Below the pieces are notes generated by a model. The model did no database searches. It was given only the letters and a program-made list of their open reading frames with translations, and had not been told where the DNA came from. Made by a program: the position numbers and the translations under genes. DNA of 64,000 nucleotides from DATFCK01 sp963728975. Lineage in GTDB: Bacteria; Verrucomicrobiota; Verrucomicrobiia; Chthoniobacterales; UBA10450. Positions 27,972 to 37,348 of this stretch are shown in pieces. The stretch's first letter is position 1. The number at the start of each line of letters is the position of its first letter. Location of the stretch: assembly GCA_963728975.1 (NCBI GenBank), contig CAVSMF010000001.1:1984001-2048000 (forward strand), given 5' to 3'.

Positions 27972-28043
27972 TGCCAGGGGGGAGAGTTGAACTCCCGACC
28001 AAGGGCTTATGAGTCCCCTGCTCTACCACTGAGCTACCCTGGC
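27972..28043 (-). tRNA. tRNA with CAT anticodon (Met, or Ile2)
   Basis: 72 bases. Perfect 7-bp acceptor stem GCCAGGG/CCCTGGC with discriminator A, D-arm GCTC-AGTGGTA-GAGC, anticodon loop CTCATAA (anticodon CAT), short TGGTC variable region, and T-arm GGGAG-TTCAACT-CTCCC. CCA is not encoded. The base pair next to the anticodon loop is an A-G mismatch. CAT could mean elongator Met or lysidine-modified Ile2. Confidence 0.93.
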
Positions 28044-28159
28044 GGATGCGGGGCAGAAAATCGCAGCGAGCTGTACTATGTCAACGCTCTACCGTCTATG
28101 AAATTTCGATTGAGGATTGAGCGCTGATCGATTTCCGGCTAAAAGAGAATCGGCCTTTT

Positions 28160-30295
28160 ATGCCGGAACCCCACATCGATCTTCGCCTCGAGATCGCCCA
28201 TGTCTTGTTCATTGACATTGTCGGGTCCTCAAAGTTTCTGATCAATGAGCAAAGCCAATTGCTCCGGGATCTGAATCAACTCGTTCGCAGTTCGGATCAA
28301 GTCCGCGCCGCCGAAGCGGCAGGTAAATTGATTCGGCTCCCAACCGGCGATGGAATGGCGCTTGCCTTTTTTACGACGCCGGACGCGCCGGTCCGATGTG
28401 CGGTGGAGTTGAGCCAGGCATTGAAAAATCACCCGAATCTCCGGGTCCGCATGGGAATTCACAGCGGGCCGGTGGATGAGGTGGTCGATGTCAACGAACG
28501 TTCGAACATCGCGGGCGCGGGAATTACCATTGCCCAGCGGGTCATGGACTGTGGTGATGCCGGACACATCCTGCTCTCAAACCGGGTGGCTGAGGATCTG
28601 GCTCATTACAGCCAATGGCGGCCGCATCTGCACGATCTGGGCGAGTGCGAAGTCAAGCACGGTCATAAAATTGGCGTGTTCAACTTTTACACGGATGAAG
28701 TCGGCAATTCCGCGTTGCCGGAAAAATTAGAGCGGCAAAAGGATCTGCAAACGGCGATGGCGAGCCGAGTCGTTTCCCGCAGGATCGCCGCGACAATCGG
28801 CTTGGTTGTCCTGGCCGCGGTGGTGGGCGCCGGGATTTGGCTTGGTTCTCATCGCTTCACCCCAAACGGCCCCAACGGCACGCCTCAGGGGAAAACAGCG
28901 GCGGCGACGACCCCTTTTGGGAAACGAATTGCCGTTCTTCCTTTTAAGCCGCTGATCCCGGAAGAGAACGATGAGGTTTTGGAACTGGGGATGGCAGATT
29001 CCCTGATCACCAAGCTGAGCAATAGCCGTGAAATGATTGTCTCCTCGCTCCCATCGGTGAGAAAATTCCGCGGCCTGGATCAGGATCCCGTAGCGGCGGG
29101 CCGTCAGCTCGGGGTTAACTCTGTTCTGGAAGGCAATGTCCAAAAATCGGGCGATCATATTCGCGTCACCGCGCGCCTGATCAAAGTTGCGGACGGCTCG
29201 GCGATTTGGGCCGGTCAATTCGACAAGAAATTTACCGACGTCTTTTCGGTACAGGATGCCATCTCCCAGGAGGTAGCGGATGCCCTGGCCGTGCGCCTGA
29301 GCGGGGAGGAACAGAAGCGTTTGAACAGGCGCTACACCGACAACGTTCAAGCTTACCAACTCTACATGGCGGGACGCTATCAATGGAGCAAGCTTACCCC
29401 GCCCGATATCAGGGCAAGCATTAGCTTTTTTCAACGGGCCATCGAACTGGACCCGAATTATGCCCTGGCCTATTTCGGGCTGGCCGAGGCGAACCGATCG
29501 CTTGCCATCACTTCTGATGTGCCTTCGAAGGATTGTCTCCCCCAGGCAAAAGCAGCGGCTCAAAAAGCTTTGCAGATCGATGATTCGCTGGCCGAAGCCC
29601 ACGCTTCTCTCGCGTTCAGTCTTTTTTGGTACGATTGGGATTGGGCTGGTGCCGAAATGGAAGCCAAACGGGCGATTGCTTTGAATCCCAACTCCGCGCA
29701 CGCCCACTTCGCTTACGCGCATGTGCTCTCCGATCGGGGACGGCATGACCAAGGCCTTGCCGAAATACAGCAGGCTCGCGAATTGGATCCGGTTTTTCTC
29801 CTCTACCGCGCTCTGGAGGGAATGTTTCTTCTTCAAGCCGGACGGACTGACGAGGCCAAGGCCAAATTACAGGAGACGCTTCAACTCGCCCCGGATTTCT
29901 GGGTGACGCACCTCATTTTGGGAAGGGTTTACACCCAGCAGAAAAAGTATCCAGAGGCCATCGCGGAGTTCAGCAAAGCCCGGGACTTATCCCACGGAAA
30001 TTCGGAGGCGATTGCTTCGATCGGCTACGTCCTGGCCGTAACCGGTGATTTATCCAAAGCTCGAGGGGTCATTGAAGAATTCAAAACCCGATCTGCGCAA
30101 CATTATGTCCCTCCCTACGATATCGCTCTGGTTTACGCCGGCTTGGGAGATCAGGACCAGGCGGTGGCCTGGCTGGAGCAGGCTTGCCAGGATCGTGATG
30201 TGCACCTGACTCTTTTGAAAGTCGACTCGAGATGGAAAGCATTGGGGGCCAATCCCGGGTTCGTCGCCATTCTCAAGCGGATTGGCCTGCGGTAA
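28160..30295 (+). CDS. Class III adenylate/guanylate cyclase with FlgO/TolB-like domain and TPR repeats
   Basis: 711 residues. The cyclase domain (about 1-180) has FIDIVGSSKFL with a metal-binding aspartate, LPTGDGMALAFF, VRMGIHSGPVD and GITIAQRVMDCGDAGHIL. One transmembrane helix (IAATIGLVVLAAVVGAGIWL, about 209-230) follows, then a TolB-N/FlgO-like domain starting GKRIAVLPFKPL, with GRQLGVNSVLEGNVQKSGD. The C-terminal 300 residues are TPRs (ALAYFGLAEANRS, AEAHASLAFSLFWY, PEAIAEFSKARDL). It probably makes cyclic nucleotide in response to partners bound outside the membrane. Confidence 0.88.
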   Translation: MPEPHIDLRLEIAHVLFIDIVGSSKFLINEQSQLLRDLNQLVRSSDQVRAAEAAGKLIRLPTGDGMALAFFTTPDAPVRCAVELSQALKNHPNLRVRMGIHSGPVDEVVDVNERSNIAGAGITIAQRVMDCGDAGHILLSNRVAEDLAHYSQWRPHLHDLGECEVKHGHKIGVFNFYTDEVGNSALPEKLERQKDLQTAMASRVVSRRIAATIGLVVLAAVVGAGIWLGSHRFTPNGPNGTPQGKTAAATTPFGKRIAVLPFKPLIPEENDEVLELGMADSLITKLSNSREMIVSSLPSVRKFRGLDQDPVAAGRQLGVNSVLEGNVQKSGDHIRVTARLIKVADGSAIWAGQFDKKFTDVFSVQDAISQEVADALAVRLSGEEQKRLNRRYTDNVQAYQLYMAGRYQWSKLTPPDIRASISFFQRAIELDPNYALAYFGLAEANRSLAITSDVPSKDCLPQAKAAAQKALQIDDSLAEAHASLAFSLFWYDWDWAGAEMEAKRAIALNPNSAHAHFAYAHVLSDRGRHDQGLAEIQQARELDPVFLLYRALEGMFLLQAGRTDEAKAKLQETLQLAPDFWVTHLILGRVYTQQKKYPEAIAEFSKARDLSHGNSEAIASIGYVLAVTGDLSKARGVIEEFKTRSAQHYVPPYDIALVYAGLGDQDQAVAWLEQACQDRDVHLTLLKVDSRWKALGANPGFVAILKRIGLR

Positions 30296-30321
30296 CGGCT
30301 GATGTTCGAGGACGTGCTGCC

Positions 30322-31851
30322 ATGGTTGACCGCCACGACTTTCTAAAGAGGATTTGGGAGGGCGGGAATGATTATTGGCTGACCCGCTTCGTTATTCTGC
30401 GGCTGCTCGGTTTCGTCTATGCCGTGGCCTTTCTGATTTCGGTTAGGCAAATCGTGCCATTGATCGGCTCCCACGGATTAACCCCGGCGGCCCATTATCT
30501 CGTTCTGCTTCAAAGACAGCTCGGTTCGCCGATAACAGGAATGCTGCGACTACCCACTCTGTTTTGGTTCGGTATCTCCGATCATGGGCTGTTGATCGTC
30601 TCCTGGATCGGCCTCGCTCTTTCACTGGTGGTTTTGGCCGGATACGCCAATGCCATCATCCTGGCAATCCTTTGGATGCTCTACATGTCGATCGTTCACA
30701 TTGGGCAAATTTGGTACGGGTACGGCTGGGAAATTCAACTCCTGGAAACCGGGTTCCTGGCGATCTTTCTGTGCCCGTTGCTGGATGCCCGGCCTTTTCC
30801 CAGAACGCCGCCGCCCCTTCTGGTGATCTGGCTGTTTCGGTGGCTCGGCTTCCGGATCATGGTCGGGGCCGGCCTGATCAAATTCCGGGGCGACTCGTGC
30901 TGGCGGAATCTGACCTGTCTCTATTATCACTACGAAACGCAGCCGATCCCCAATCCGATCAGCCGGTATCTGCATTTTTCGCCGCATTGGCTCCTCAAGT
31001 TTGAAGTGGCCTGGAATCATTTCATCGAACTGGTTGTGCCCTGGTTCTCGTTTGGGCCCCGCCAGGCCCGTCATCTCGCAGGGGTATTGCTGATCGCTTT
31101 CCAACTTTTTCTGATTATCAGCGGGAACCTGTCGTTTCTGAATTATCTCACGATCATTCCGTTCCTGGCCTGTTTGGACGACACCCTGCTGCGCCATGTT
31201 CTGCCTGGAGCGATCGTCCGGCGGGCCGAACAGGCGAGCCAGAACCCGGCGCCGGGCCGGATTGGCAACAGGATGGCGATCGGTTTGGCCCTGCTGGTGG
31301 CGTTTCTGAGCCTCGAGCCGGTCCTCAACCTCGTGTCGGGCCGTCAGGTGATGAACACCTCCTTTAATCCTCTGGATTTGGTCAACACCTATGGCGCGTT
31401 TGGAAGCGTGGGACGCGAGCGATACGAAATCATCTTCGAAGGCACTGAAGACACCGTGATTACCGGCGACACTCGCTGGAAGGAATATGAGTTCGTGGCA
31501 AAGCCGGGCGATCCCGATCGCGCTCCTCCATTCATTGCGCCCTATCAACCGCGGATTGACTGGCAGATCTGGTTCGCCGCCATGGGATCACCCGCGGAAT
31601 ATCCATGGACATTGCATTTTGTCTGGAAACTTCTCCATAACGACCCCGCCACGCTGTCGTTGCTGGCAGGCAATCCGTTTCCAAATGGGCCGCCGCATTA
31701 CATTCGCGCTCGACTCTATCGCTACCGTTTCGCGCCGCCCGGTGCCAAGGCCTGGTGGAAACGCGAATCCGCCGGCGAATGGTTGCCGGCTTTTTCCACT
31801 GAAGACGAGCAGTTTCGGCGGATTCTGAGGGCAATGAACTGGCTCGATTGA
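30322..31851 (+). CDS. Lipase maturation factor (LMF1) family membrane protein
   Basis: 509 residues from ATG 30322. About eight membrane helices follow WLTRFVILRLLGFVYAVAF; the family-typical segments are LIGSHGLTPA, GYGWEIQLLETGFLAIFLCP, FRIMVGAGLIKFRGDSCWRNLTCLYYHYETQPIPNP and the C-terminal PRIDWQIWFAAMG. In vertebrates LMF1 assists folding of secreted lipases in the ER; bacterial members have no assigned role. The 26-base spacing after the cyclase gene allows co-transcription. Upstream codons to 30232 overlap the previous gene. Confidence 0.88.
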   Translation: MVDRHDFLKRIWEGGNDYWLTRFVILRLLGFVYAVAFLISVRQIVPLIGSHGLTPAAHYLVLLQRQLGSPITGMLRLPTLFWFGISDHGLLIVSWIGLALSLVVLAGYANAIILAILWMLYMSIVHIGQIWYGYGWEIQLLETGFLAIFLCPLLDARPFPRTPPPLLVIWLFRWLGFRIMVGAGLIKFRGDSCWRNLTCLYYHYETQPIPNPISRYLHFSPHWLLKFEVAWNHFIELVVPWFSFGPRQARHLAGVLLIAFQLFLIISGNLSFLNYLTIIPFLACLDDTLLRHVLPGAIVRRAEQASQNPAPGRIGNRMAIGLALLVAFLSLEPVLNLVSGRQVMNTSFNPLDLVNTYGAFGSVGRERYEIIFEGTEDTVITGDTRWKEYEFVAKPGDPDRAPPFIAPYQPRIDWQIWFAAMGSPAEYPWTLHFVWKLLHNDPATLSLLAGNPFPNGPPHYIRARLYRYRFAPPGAKAWWKRESAGEWLPAFSTEDEQFRRILRAMNWLD

Positions 31852-31858
31852 CCCGTAT

Positions 31859-33805
31859 TTACAAACCGCGCTGTTTTAGCCGGGCGACTGTTTCGCGCAT
31901 CATGCGATAGCCGAAATGTCCCTGTCGCACCCGAAGCAGCTCCGAGCCCCGCCATTTCTGCTGAATCGCTTCAATATCGCTACTTCGCGCAATCAAATCG
32001 TATTCGCCCGCCACGAAGAGCACGCGATCCGCTCCGACCAAAGGTTGATTATGCAACGGAGAGCTGAGATGAAAATGCCGGGCCACAAGGGACGGCTCAA
32101 TCCGGACCCGGCGCAACTCGCGTCGAATGAATAACGCGGCCGGACTTTGCCAAATGGCGTGCTCCACATTCACGATCGGCGCCATGAGGGCAACGAAGCG
32201 TAGATCGGTTTCGACACACGCGAGCAGGGCCCCGAGCCACGCGCCATAGCTTGTGCCAAGAATGCCGAACTCACTGCATCCCTGTTGGCGTAACGCCCCG
32301 AGCAATTGGCGCAATTCCGCGACTCCTTGACGCAATCCTTCGGCATTGCGGACGAGATCGGCCGTGATCGCCAGTTCGCCATTCCAGTAACCGCGAGGCA
32401 CACGCGAATAATGATACGGCAGATGAACAAAACAGGCGTTCCAGCCCAGGGCATTGAAGTGCGCCGCCCAGCGTCGATACCCGATATGGGTGGCGGAAAG
32501 CAAGGCGTGCAGCATCAAAACCGTAGGCCCGCTCCAACCACGACTAGACGGGAAGCAATCAACCCGAGCGAAATTGTTGGCTGCAAATCTCGTCCGAATC
32601 GGACTCTGCCAGGTGACCACCGATTGGTTTCCGATCGAGCGGGCGAGATCGGGAGCAGCCGGGGCCGAATAATAATCGTCGATTGTGAGTTTCTGGCAGG
32701 CAATGACGTAGCGCTCCATTTCGTCGCGGCTTTTGGCTGACAAACGATGCCGCGACTGGAGCAAATTGATGGACGCGCACATCATCCCATCGACAGTTTT
32801 CGCGGCAAAGCAGCGGAATCTGTCATCCCGAGCGGAGCGCAGCGGAGTCGAGGGATCCCGTGACGGTAACGGAAAGGTCTCATCACCGGATGCCCCGGCT
32901 GCGTTCGGCTTTCCTTCTCTCAGGTCGGAATGACCAGATGATACCCGTTCCTTGCTTTTGTGTCCGACAACATTCGCCGTCTTACCCATCCGTTCCTGGG
33001 GCGAGTGCGGCAAATCGTCCGGCCTGAGTCGAAATGTTTGTTGAATCTCAGAGTAAAGAGTCTTGAACGCGACGGCGAGGTCGTGGGCGATTCGATTCCG
33101 CGCGGCCATCCGGTCGAGTTCCGGGCGAGGCGGAATCAAATCACCGAACGCGATCCAGATCGGTGTGCGGCGAAACGGCAGCCAGCGTCTCCAGGCGTAA
33201 AGGCGGTCGCTTCCCAAAATTACACACGGCAGAATCGGACGTCCGGCGATCCGGGCGAGAGTCGAAGCGCCTGGCCGAAGGGGCGCGCCTTCGAGGAGCG
33301 ACCGTGGACCATGACGGATGCCCCCTTCCGGAAACAGCCCGATCGTCCGCCCGTTTTTTAAGCGTTCAATAGCAGTACGAATCGTTTTGCGATCGGCTCG
33401 ATCCCGGTCCGCCGGGAAAGCATCAACCGCCCATAATAATTGCCCGAGAACGGGGTAAGGGAAAAATTCCGCCATTGCCATCCAGTCGATTTTTCGCCGG
33501 ACGACGGACGAAATGATAAATGGATCGAAATGACTGATGTGATTTGCCGCCAGCAAGTAGCCGCCGGGTTGATTTGCATTTTCCCGGCGCAAAACCCGGA
33601 CCTGGGCGACGCAACCGAAAAGCAGTTTCAACAAACCCGCAGCCACGCGGTTAGCAAGGGCATGAAATCTGGGATGACGAATGCTCTCGGTCATTCCGAG
33701 CGAAGGCGAGGAATCCCGTGGCGGATGATTTAAAGCAGGTTCACGGGATCCTTCGCCTCCGCTCAGGACGACTGCTGTTGCAGATTGTTCTTCGCGATCT
33801 TTCAT
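31859..33805 (-). CDS. PlsC-type acyltransferase fused to alpha/beta hydrolase through a translated repeat
   Basis: 648 residues from ATG 33805, which overlaps the stop of the Aas-like gene (ATGA). The acyltransferase domain has NHISHFD, FFPYPVLGQ and GLFPEGGIRHG. The C-terminal hydrolase has the nucleophile motif GTSYGAW, the acid in AGEYDLIA and the histidine in RQGHFGY. Between them about 40 residues (SGHSDLREGK...STPLRSARDDRF) are the translation of a dispersed repeat. A second repeat lies under the N-terminal 37 codons; ATG 33694 is an alternative start just at its end. It may be two proteins joined, or a natural fusion for lipid remodelling. Confidence 0.75.
   Translation of the reverse strand: MKDREEQSATAVVLSGGEGSREPALNHPPRDSSPSLGMTESIRHPRFHALANRVAAGLLKLLFGCVAQVRVLRRENANQPGGYLLAANHISHFDPFIISSVVRRKIDWMAMAEFFPYPVLGQLLWAVDAFPADRDRADRKTIRTAIERLKNGRTIGLFPEGGIRHGPRSLLEGAPLRPGASTLARIAGRPILPCVILGSDRLYAWRRWLPFRRTPIWIAFGDLIPPRPELDRMAARNRIAHDLAVAFKTLYSEIQQTFRLRPDDLPHSPQERMGKTANVVGHKSKERVSSGHSDLREGKPNAAGASGDETFPLPSRDPSTPLRSARDDRFRCFAAKTVDGMMCASINLLQSRHRLSAKSRDEMERYVIACQKLTIDDYYSAPAAPDLARSIGNQSVVTWQSPIRTRFAANNFARVDCFPSSRGWSGPTVLMLHALLSATHIGYRRWAAHFNALGWNACFVHLPYHYSRVPRGYWNGELAITADLVRNAEGLRQGVAELRQLLGALRQQGCSEFGILGTSYGAWLGALLACVETDLRFVALMAPIVNVEHAIWQSPAALFIRRELRRVRIEPSLVARHFHLSSPLHNQPLVGADRVLFVAGEYDLIARSSDIEAIQQKWRGSELLRVRQGHFGYRMMRETVARLKQRGL
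32822..32934. repeat. GTCATCC-family element inside the acyltransferase-hydrolase gene
   Basis: Starts GTCATCCCGAGCGGAGCGCA and ends TCTCAGGTCGGAATGACC; the ends are inverted copies. It is read without a stop on the minus strand as the linker between the two domains. Confidence 0.7.
33691..33771. repeat. GTCATCC-family element at the 5' end of the acyltransferase gene
   Basis: TCATTCCGAGCGAAGGCGAG...ATCCCGTG pairs with CACGGGATCCTTCGCCTCC...CAGGACGA, a near-perfect 30-base stem. On the minus strand it reads VVLSGGEGSREP...PRDSSPSLGMTES, so the family consensus itself supplies the ATG at 33694. Confidence 0.7.
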
Positions 33806-36000
33806 TCTTTCGCGAGTTCTTTGCATTTCTTCAGGTCGAGCTTGCCCGAGGCGAGGACCGGGATGGATTCGACTCGCTGGACTTGTTTGGGGATCCAGAG
33901 GTTGGGAACGCCGGTTTGATGAAGTTTCGCGCGCAACTCGGCCAGATCGACATCGACCGCGCTGAGGAGCACGAGGGCTTCCCCTTTGGCCTCGTCCTGC
34001 ACTCCTACGATTGCGATCAGGCGCTCATCGCTTCCGGACAGGCCGAGGAGATCAACGATTTTGTGTTCAATCGATTCGTGCGGGACCATTTCGCCGCCGA
34101 TCTTGGAAAAACGGGAGAGGCGTCCCTCGATAAACAGAAACCCGTCCTCATCGAACCGGCCGATATCGCCCGTCTTCAACCAACCGTCACATAAAACTTC
34201 TTTCGTTAGCGTCGGATCGTTCAAATAGCCCTCGAATATATTTGGGCCACGCAGCCAAAGCATCCCGGTATCGTGCAAGGAAAGCTTGCCCTCCGTTTCC
34301 GGTTCCCGAATCTCGGCGGCGATTCCCGGAGCCATTTTTCCGACTGAACCCAAACGGCTGGACGGCTGCACCGCCTCGTTGGGTTTTCCGGGCTGCGGTT
34401 CGGGCAGATTTACGCTTACCACCGGCGATGTCTCGGTGAGCCCATAGCCTTCAAACACTCTTTGGTTAAATCGTTCCTGGAAAGCTTTGGCAAGATCGAG
34501 CGGGAGTTTTTCCGCTCCGGTAATTACCAGACGCAAGCTGCGAAGCTGGTCCGGGTGCGCTTTCCGCAAATAACCGCGCAAAAAAGTCGGCGTCGCCAGC
34601 AATAGAGTCAATTTGTGCTGCTCGATCAGGGCCGCATTCCTGGCCACCTCCAGCGGATTCGGATAAGTCACGATGCGAACCCCGGCGATGAGCGGGTACC
34701 AAAGGGTAACGGTCGATCCAAAGCTGTGAAAGAAAGGGAGGGAGGCCAGGATGGCGTCCTCTTTGGTGGCATCGAGAAGGTCGCGGAACTGGGAAACGTT
34801 GGCGACGATGTTGCGGTGGCTGAGCACGACCCCTTTGGGCTCGCCGGTGCTGCCGCTGGTGAAGAGCAAGGTTGCTTCGGTATGTCCCCCTTTTTTTGGA
34901 ACTTGTAACAGACGCAGAAGCAAACTTGCCGGAAGAAACAGCGACACGATCCACCAGAACAGGATTTGGCCTTTCATTTGCGGCATCAGTTCGTCCAGTT
35001 TCAAAACATGTTCCGGCCATGGGAAATCCTTGATCCGTTCCATGAATCGCGCCGCGGAAATGGCGACTTGAAGATTGGCCCGGTCGCAACACGATTCGTT
35101 GGCCGCGCGCCCCATCGTGAAATTGAGATCGACCGGGACCTTTCCCGCCAGAATGACGGCTAAATTCGCGACCATGGAGCCTTTGCTGGCGGGCAAGACG
35201 ATGGCGATCCGTTCGTCGGCGAATTGCTTGCGAAGAAAGCGGCTGAGGGCGGCGGCGGCGCCGAGCAACTTTCCCCGGCTGAGTTTAGTCTGATCAATTC
35301 CATCGATTACAGCCGTGGCAAAAGGGCCTCGTTTCAAGCCGCGCAAACATGTCGCGGCGAGATGTTGGTCCAGGGACGGGCGCCGGCTATAACAAAATTC
35401 ACCGAGCTTAAGCAACCGCTCACGAACGGTGGCCAGATCGGCGGCCTCGGCCGTGAGCGGCTCGCCAAACGCAACCGTTACCGGGTAGGGGATGCGTTTC
35501 GGGAGTTTGGCGAAAAATCTTCCGCCCTGGAACGAAAAGATCGACCCCCAGAGCCGGTCCAGCCAGACCGGAATGACCGGGGCGCTCGCCTGCTGTGCAA
35601 TCAGTTCGTAACCCCGCCGCAAACGCAGCAACGTCCCGGCCCGCTCGAGCTGGCCCTCGGGAAAAATACAGACGATTTCGCCTTCTGAAATTTTTTCCGT
35701 GGCGGCGCGGACGGCGGAACGCGGACGCCGGGTATCGATTGGAATGCAGCCTACTGTCTGCAGGAACGGTCGCAGCAACGGGTTCCGATAAAATTCCTGA
35801 TCAACGATGTAGCGAATCGGGCGGGGGCAGGCGAGCTGGAGGACGATCGCGTCCACCCAGGTGATGTGATTCGGCAGCAATAAAAATCCCCCCTGCGGCA
35901 AACGATTGACGCCGATAGGGCTTACCCGATAGAAACAATTAACGAGCGGCCGCGCGAAAAAGTGAAGGGTGCTTTCCGCGAGGGATATGGCTGGCATCAT
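33802..36000 (-). CDS. Aas-like acyltransferase / acyl-[ACP] (AMP-forming) ligase
   Basis: 732 residues from ATG 36000 (a second ATG is at 35997). The N-terminal PlsC-like domain has LLPNHITWVDA and CIFPEGQLERAG. The AMP-forming ligase has LLFTSGSTGEPKGVVLSHRN, YGLTETSPVV and GWLKTGDIGRFDEDG. The layout is that of E. coli Aas, which activates fatty acid on ACP and re-acylates lysophosphatidylethanolamine. With the downstream acyltransferase-hydrolase, four-base overlapped, it likely forms a membrane phospholipid repair or remodelling unit. LplT, the usual lysolipid flippase partner, is absent; a divergent MFS gene lies upstream. Confidence 0.9.
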   Translation of the reverse strand: MMPAISLAESTLHFFARPLVNCFYRVSPIGVNRLPQGGFLLLPNHITWVDAIVLQLACPRPIRYIVDQEFYRNPLLRPFLQTVGCIPIDTRRPRSAVRAATEKISEGEIVCIFPEGQLERAGTLLRLRRGYELIAQQASAPVIPVWLDRLWGSIFSFQGGRFFAKLPKRIPYPVTVAFGEPLTAEAADLATVRERLLKLGEFCYSRRPSLDQHLAATCLRGLKRGPFATAVIDGIDQTKLSRGKLLGAAAALSRFLRKQFADERIAIVLPASKGSMVANLAVILAGKVPVDLNFTMGRAANESCCDRANLQVAISAARFMERIKDFPWPEHVLKLDELMPQMKGQILFWWIVSLFLPASLLLRLLQVPKKGGHTEATLLFTSGSTGEPKGVVLSHRNIVANVSQFRDLLDATKEDAILASLPFFHSFGSTVTLWYPLIAGVRIVTYPNPLEVARNAALIEQHKLTLLLATPTFLRGYLRKAHPDQLRSLRLVITGAEKLPLDLAKAFQERFNQRVFEGYGLTETSPVVSVNLPEPQPGKPNEAVQPSSRLGSVGKMAPGIAAEIREPETEGKLSLHDTGMLWLRGPNIFEGYLNDPTLTKEVLCDGWLKTGDIGRFDEDGFLFIEGRLSRFSKIGGEMVPHESIEHKIVDLLGLSGSDERLIAIVGVQDEAKGEALVLLSAVDVDLAELRAKLHQTGVPNLWIPKQVQRVESIPVLASGKLDLKKCKELAKE

Positions 36001-36049
36001 TTGTGATTTAACAATTGGCCCACCCCCCACTGCAATCGGCAATTATTTC

Positions 36050-37309
36050 ATGATCGAGTGTGGGGTAAAGGAATCGACACGGAAGGCGCAGACCGCGCTT
36101 TGGCTGCTTCTGGCGATTAATCTTTTCAATTACATCGACCGGCAGGTTCTGGCGGCGGTCGAGCCATCGATCCGGGCAACGTTTTTCGCCGCCAGCAATC
36201 GAAACGCCATGGCCATCAGCGGAATGTTGGGCAGCGCTTTTCTTATCACCTATATGATAAGCGCTCCGGCCCTGGGATGGCTCTCCGACCGGTTCTCCCG
36301 CTGGATTGTTATTGGTTGCGCCGTGATCGTTTGGAGTCTCGCCAGCGGCGCGTCCGGCTTGGCCGCCACTTTCACGATTCTTTTGATCACACGCATTTTC
36401 GTCGGGGTCGGAGAAGGAGGATACGGCCCGGCCGCGCCTACGGTGCTGGCAGATCTTTTTCCTCTGGAAAGGCGAGGAAGAATCCTGGCGATCTTCTGCG
36501 CCGCCATTCCGGTGGGGAGCGCCCTTGGCTATGTTCTGGGCGGTCTCATCGACAACCATCTGGGGTGGCGCTGGGCATTTTATCTGGTGACTCCACCGGG
36601 ATTATTACTTGCGGTGGTCTGCTTTTTTCAGCGTGATCCGCGCACCTTTGGCACGACGATGCGGCCGGAACGGAAGCGGGCCACCCTTGAAGATTATCTT
36701 ACCCTGGCCCGCACTCCCTCCTACATCTTCAATTGCATTGCTCAAACCGCGATGACTTTCGCCCTGGGTGGAATTGGATTTTGGGTGGCAGCTTATCTGA
36801 GATTCCGCGGTCAGCCGCCAAGCGCCACTCCAGTTTTTGGGGTGATTATTGTGGTTGCGGGCCTGGGATCAACCCTGCTCGGCGGTTGGGCCGGAGACCG
36901 GCTTCGGCCGAGGTATCCCGGATCTTATTTTCTTGTTTCCGGTTTCGGAATTCTGGCCGCGGTGCCCTTGTTTGTGGCGATGCTGTTTACCCCGTTTCCG
37001 TTCGCCTGGGGCCTCATGTTCATCTCGGTGTTTTTCATGTTTCTGAACACCGGACCGTCAAACACCGCCCTGGCTAACGTTTCACGGCCGCGGGTCCGGG
37101 CCACGGCTTTCGCTCTCAATATCTTGATTCTCCACGCCTTCGGAGACGTCCTGGCCTTTCCCAGCATCGGCTTCGTGGCCGGGCATACCAACTGGACGCT
37201 GGCCTTTCTGTGTGTAGCCGGGGTTATGCTCGTCAGCGGCGTGGCCTGGCTGGTTGGGGCGAAATACCTGCCGGCCGATACCGCGGTCGTTGAAGCAGCC
37301 GGCTCCTAA
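36050..37309 (+). CDS. MFS transporter, spinster-like
   Basis: 419 residues from ATG 36050, twelve membrane helices. LFNYIDRQVLAAVEPSIR in helix 1, the loop motif GWLSDRFSRW between helices 2 and 3, and RIFVGVGEGGYGPAAPTVLADLF in helices 4-5 are typical of the spinster-like MFS group, which in animals moves sphingolipids or lysophospholipids. It is divergent from the Aas-like gene with 49 bases between, so a lipid-related role, for example lysolipid movement, is possible but unproven. Confidence 0.85.
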   Translation: MIECGVKESTRKAQTALWLLLAINLFNYIDRQVLAAVEPSIRATFFAASNRNAMAISGMLGSAFLITYMISAPALGWLSDRFSRWIVIGCAVIVWSLASGASGLAATFTILLITRIFVGVGEGGYGPAAPTVLADLFPLERRGRILAIFCAAIPVGSALGYVLGGLIDNHLGWRWAFYLVTPPGLLLAVVCFFQRDPRTFGTTMRPERKRATLEDYLTLARTPSYIFNCIAQTAMTFALGGIGFWVAAYLRFRGQPPSATPVFGVIIVVAGLGSTLLGGWAGDRLRPRYPGSYFLVSGFGILAAVPLFVAMLFTPFPFAWGLMFISVFFMFLNTGPSNTALANVSRPRVRATAFALNILILHAFGDVLAFPSIGFVAGHTNWTLAFLCVAGVMLVSGVAWLVGAKYLPADTAVVEAAGS

Positions 37310-37348
37310 GTTAGGCTGGGAGACGACGGCCGGATCAGGAATCTTTAT

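Noticed and set aside
27485..28012. Long plus-strand ORFs through the heptamer array with NVQRSTF-type peptide repeats
   Set aside because: Seven-base periodicity without stops makes such frames by chance; they run into the tRNA and overlap the anti-sigma-like gene.
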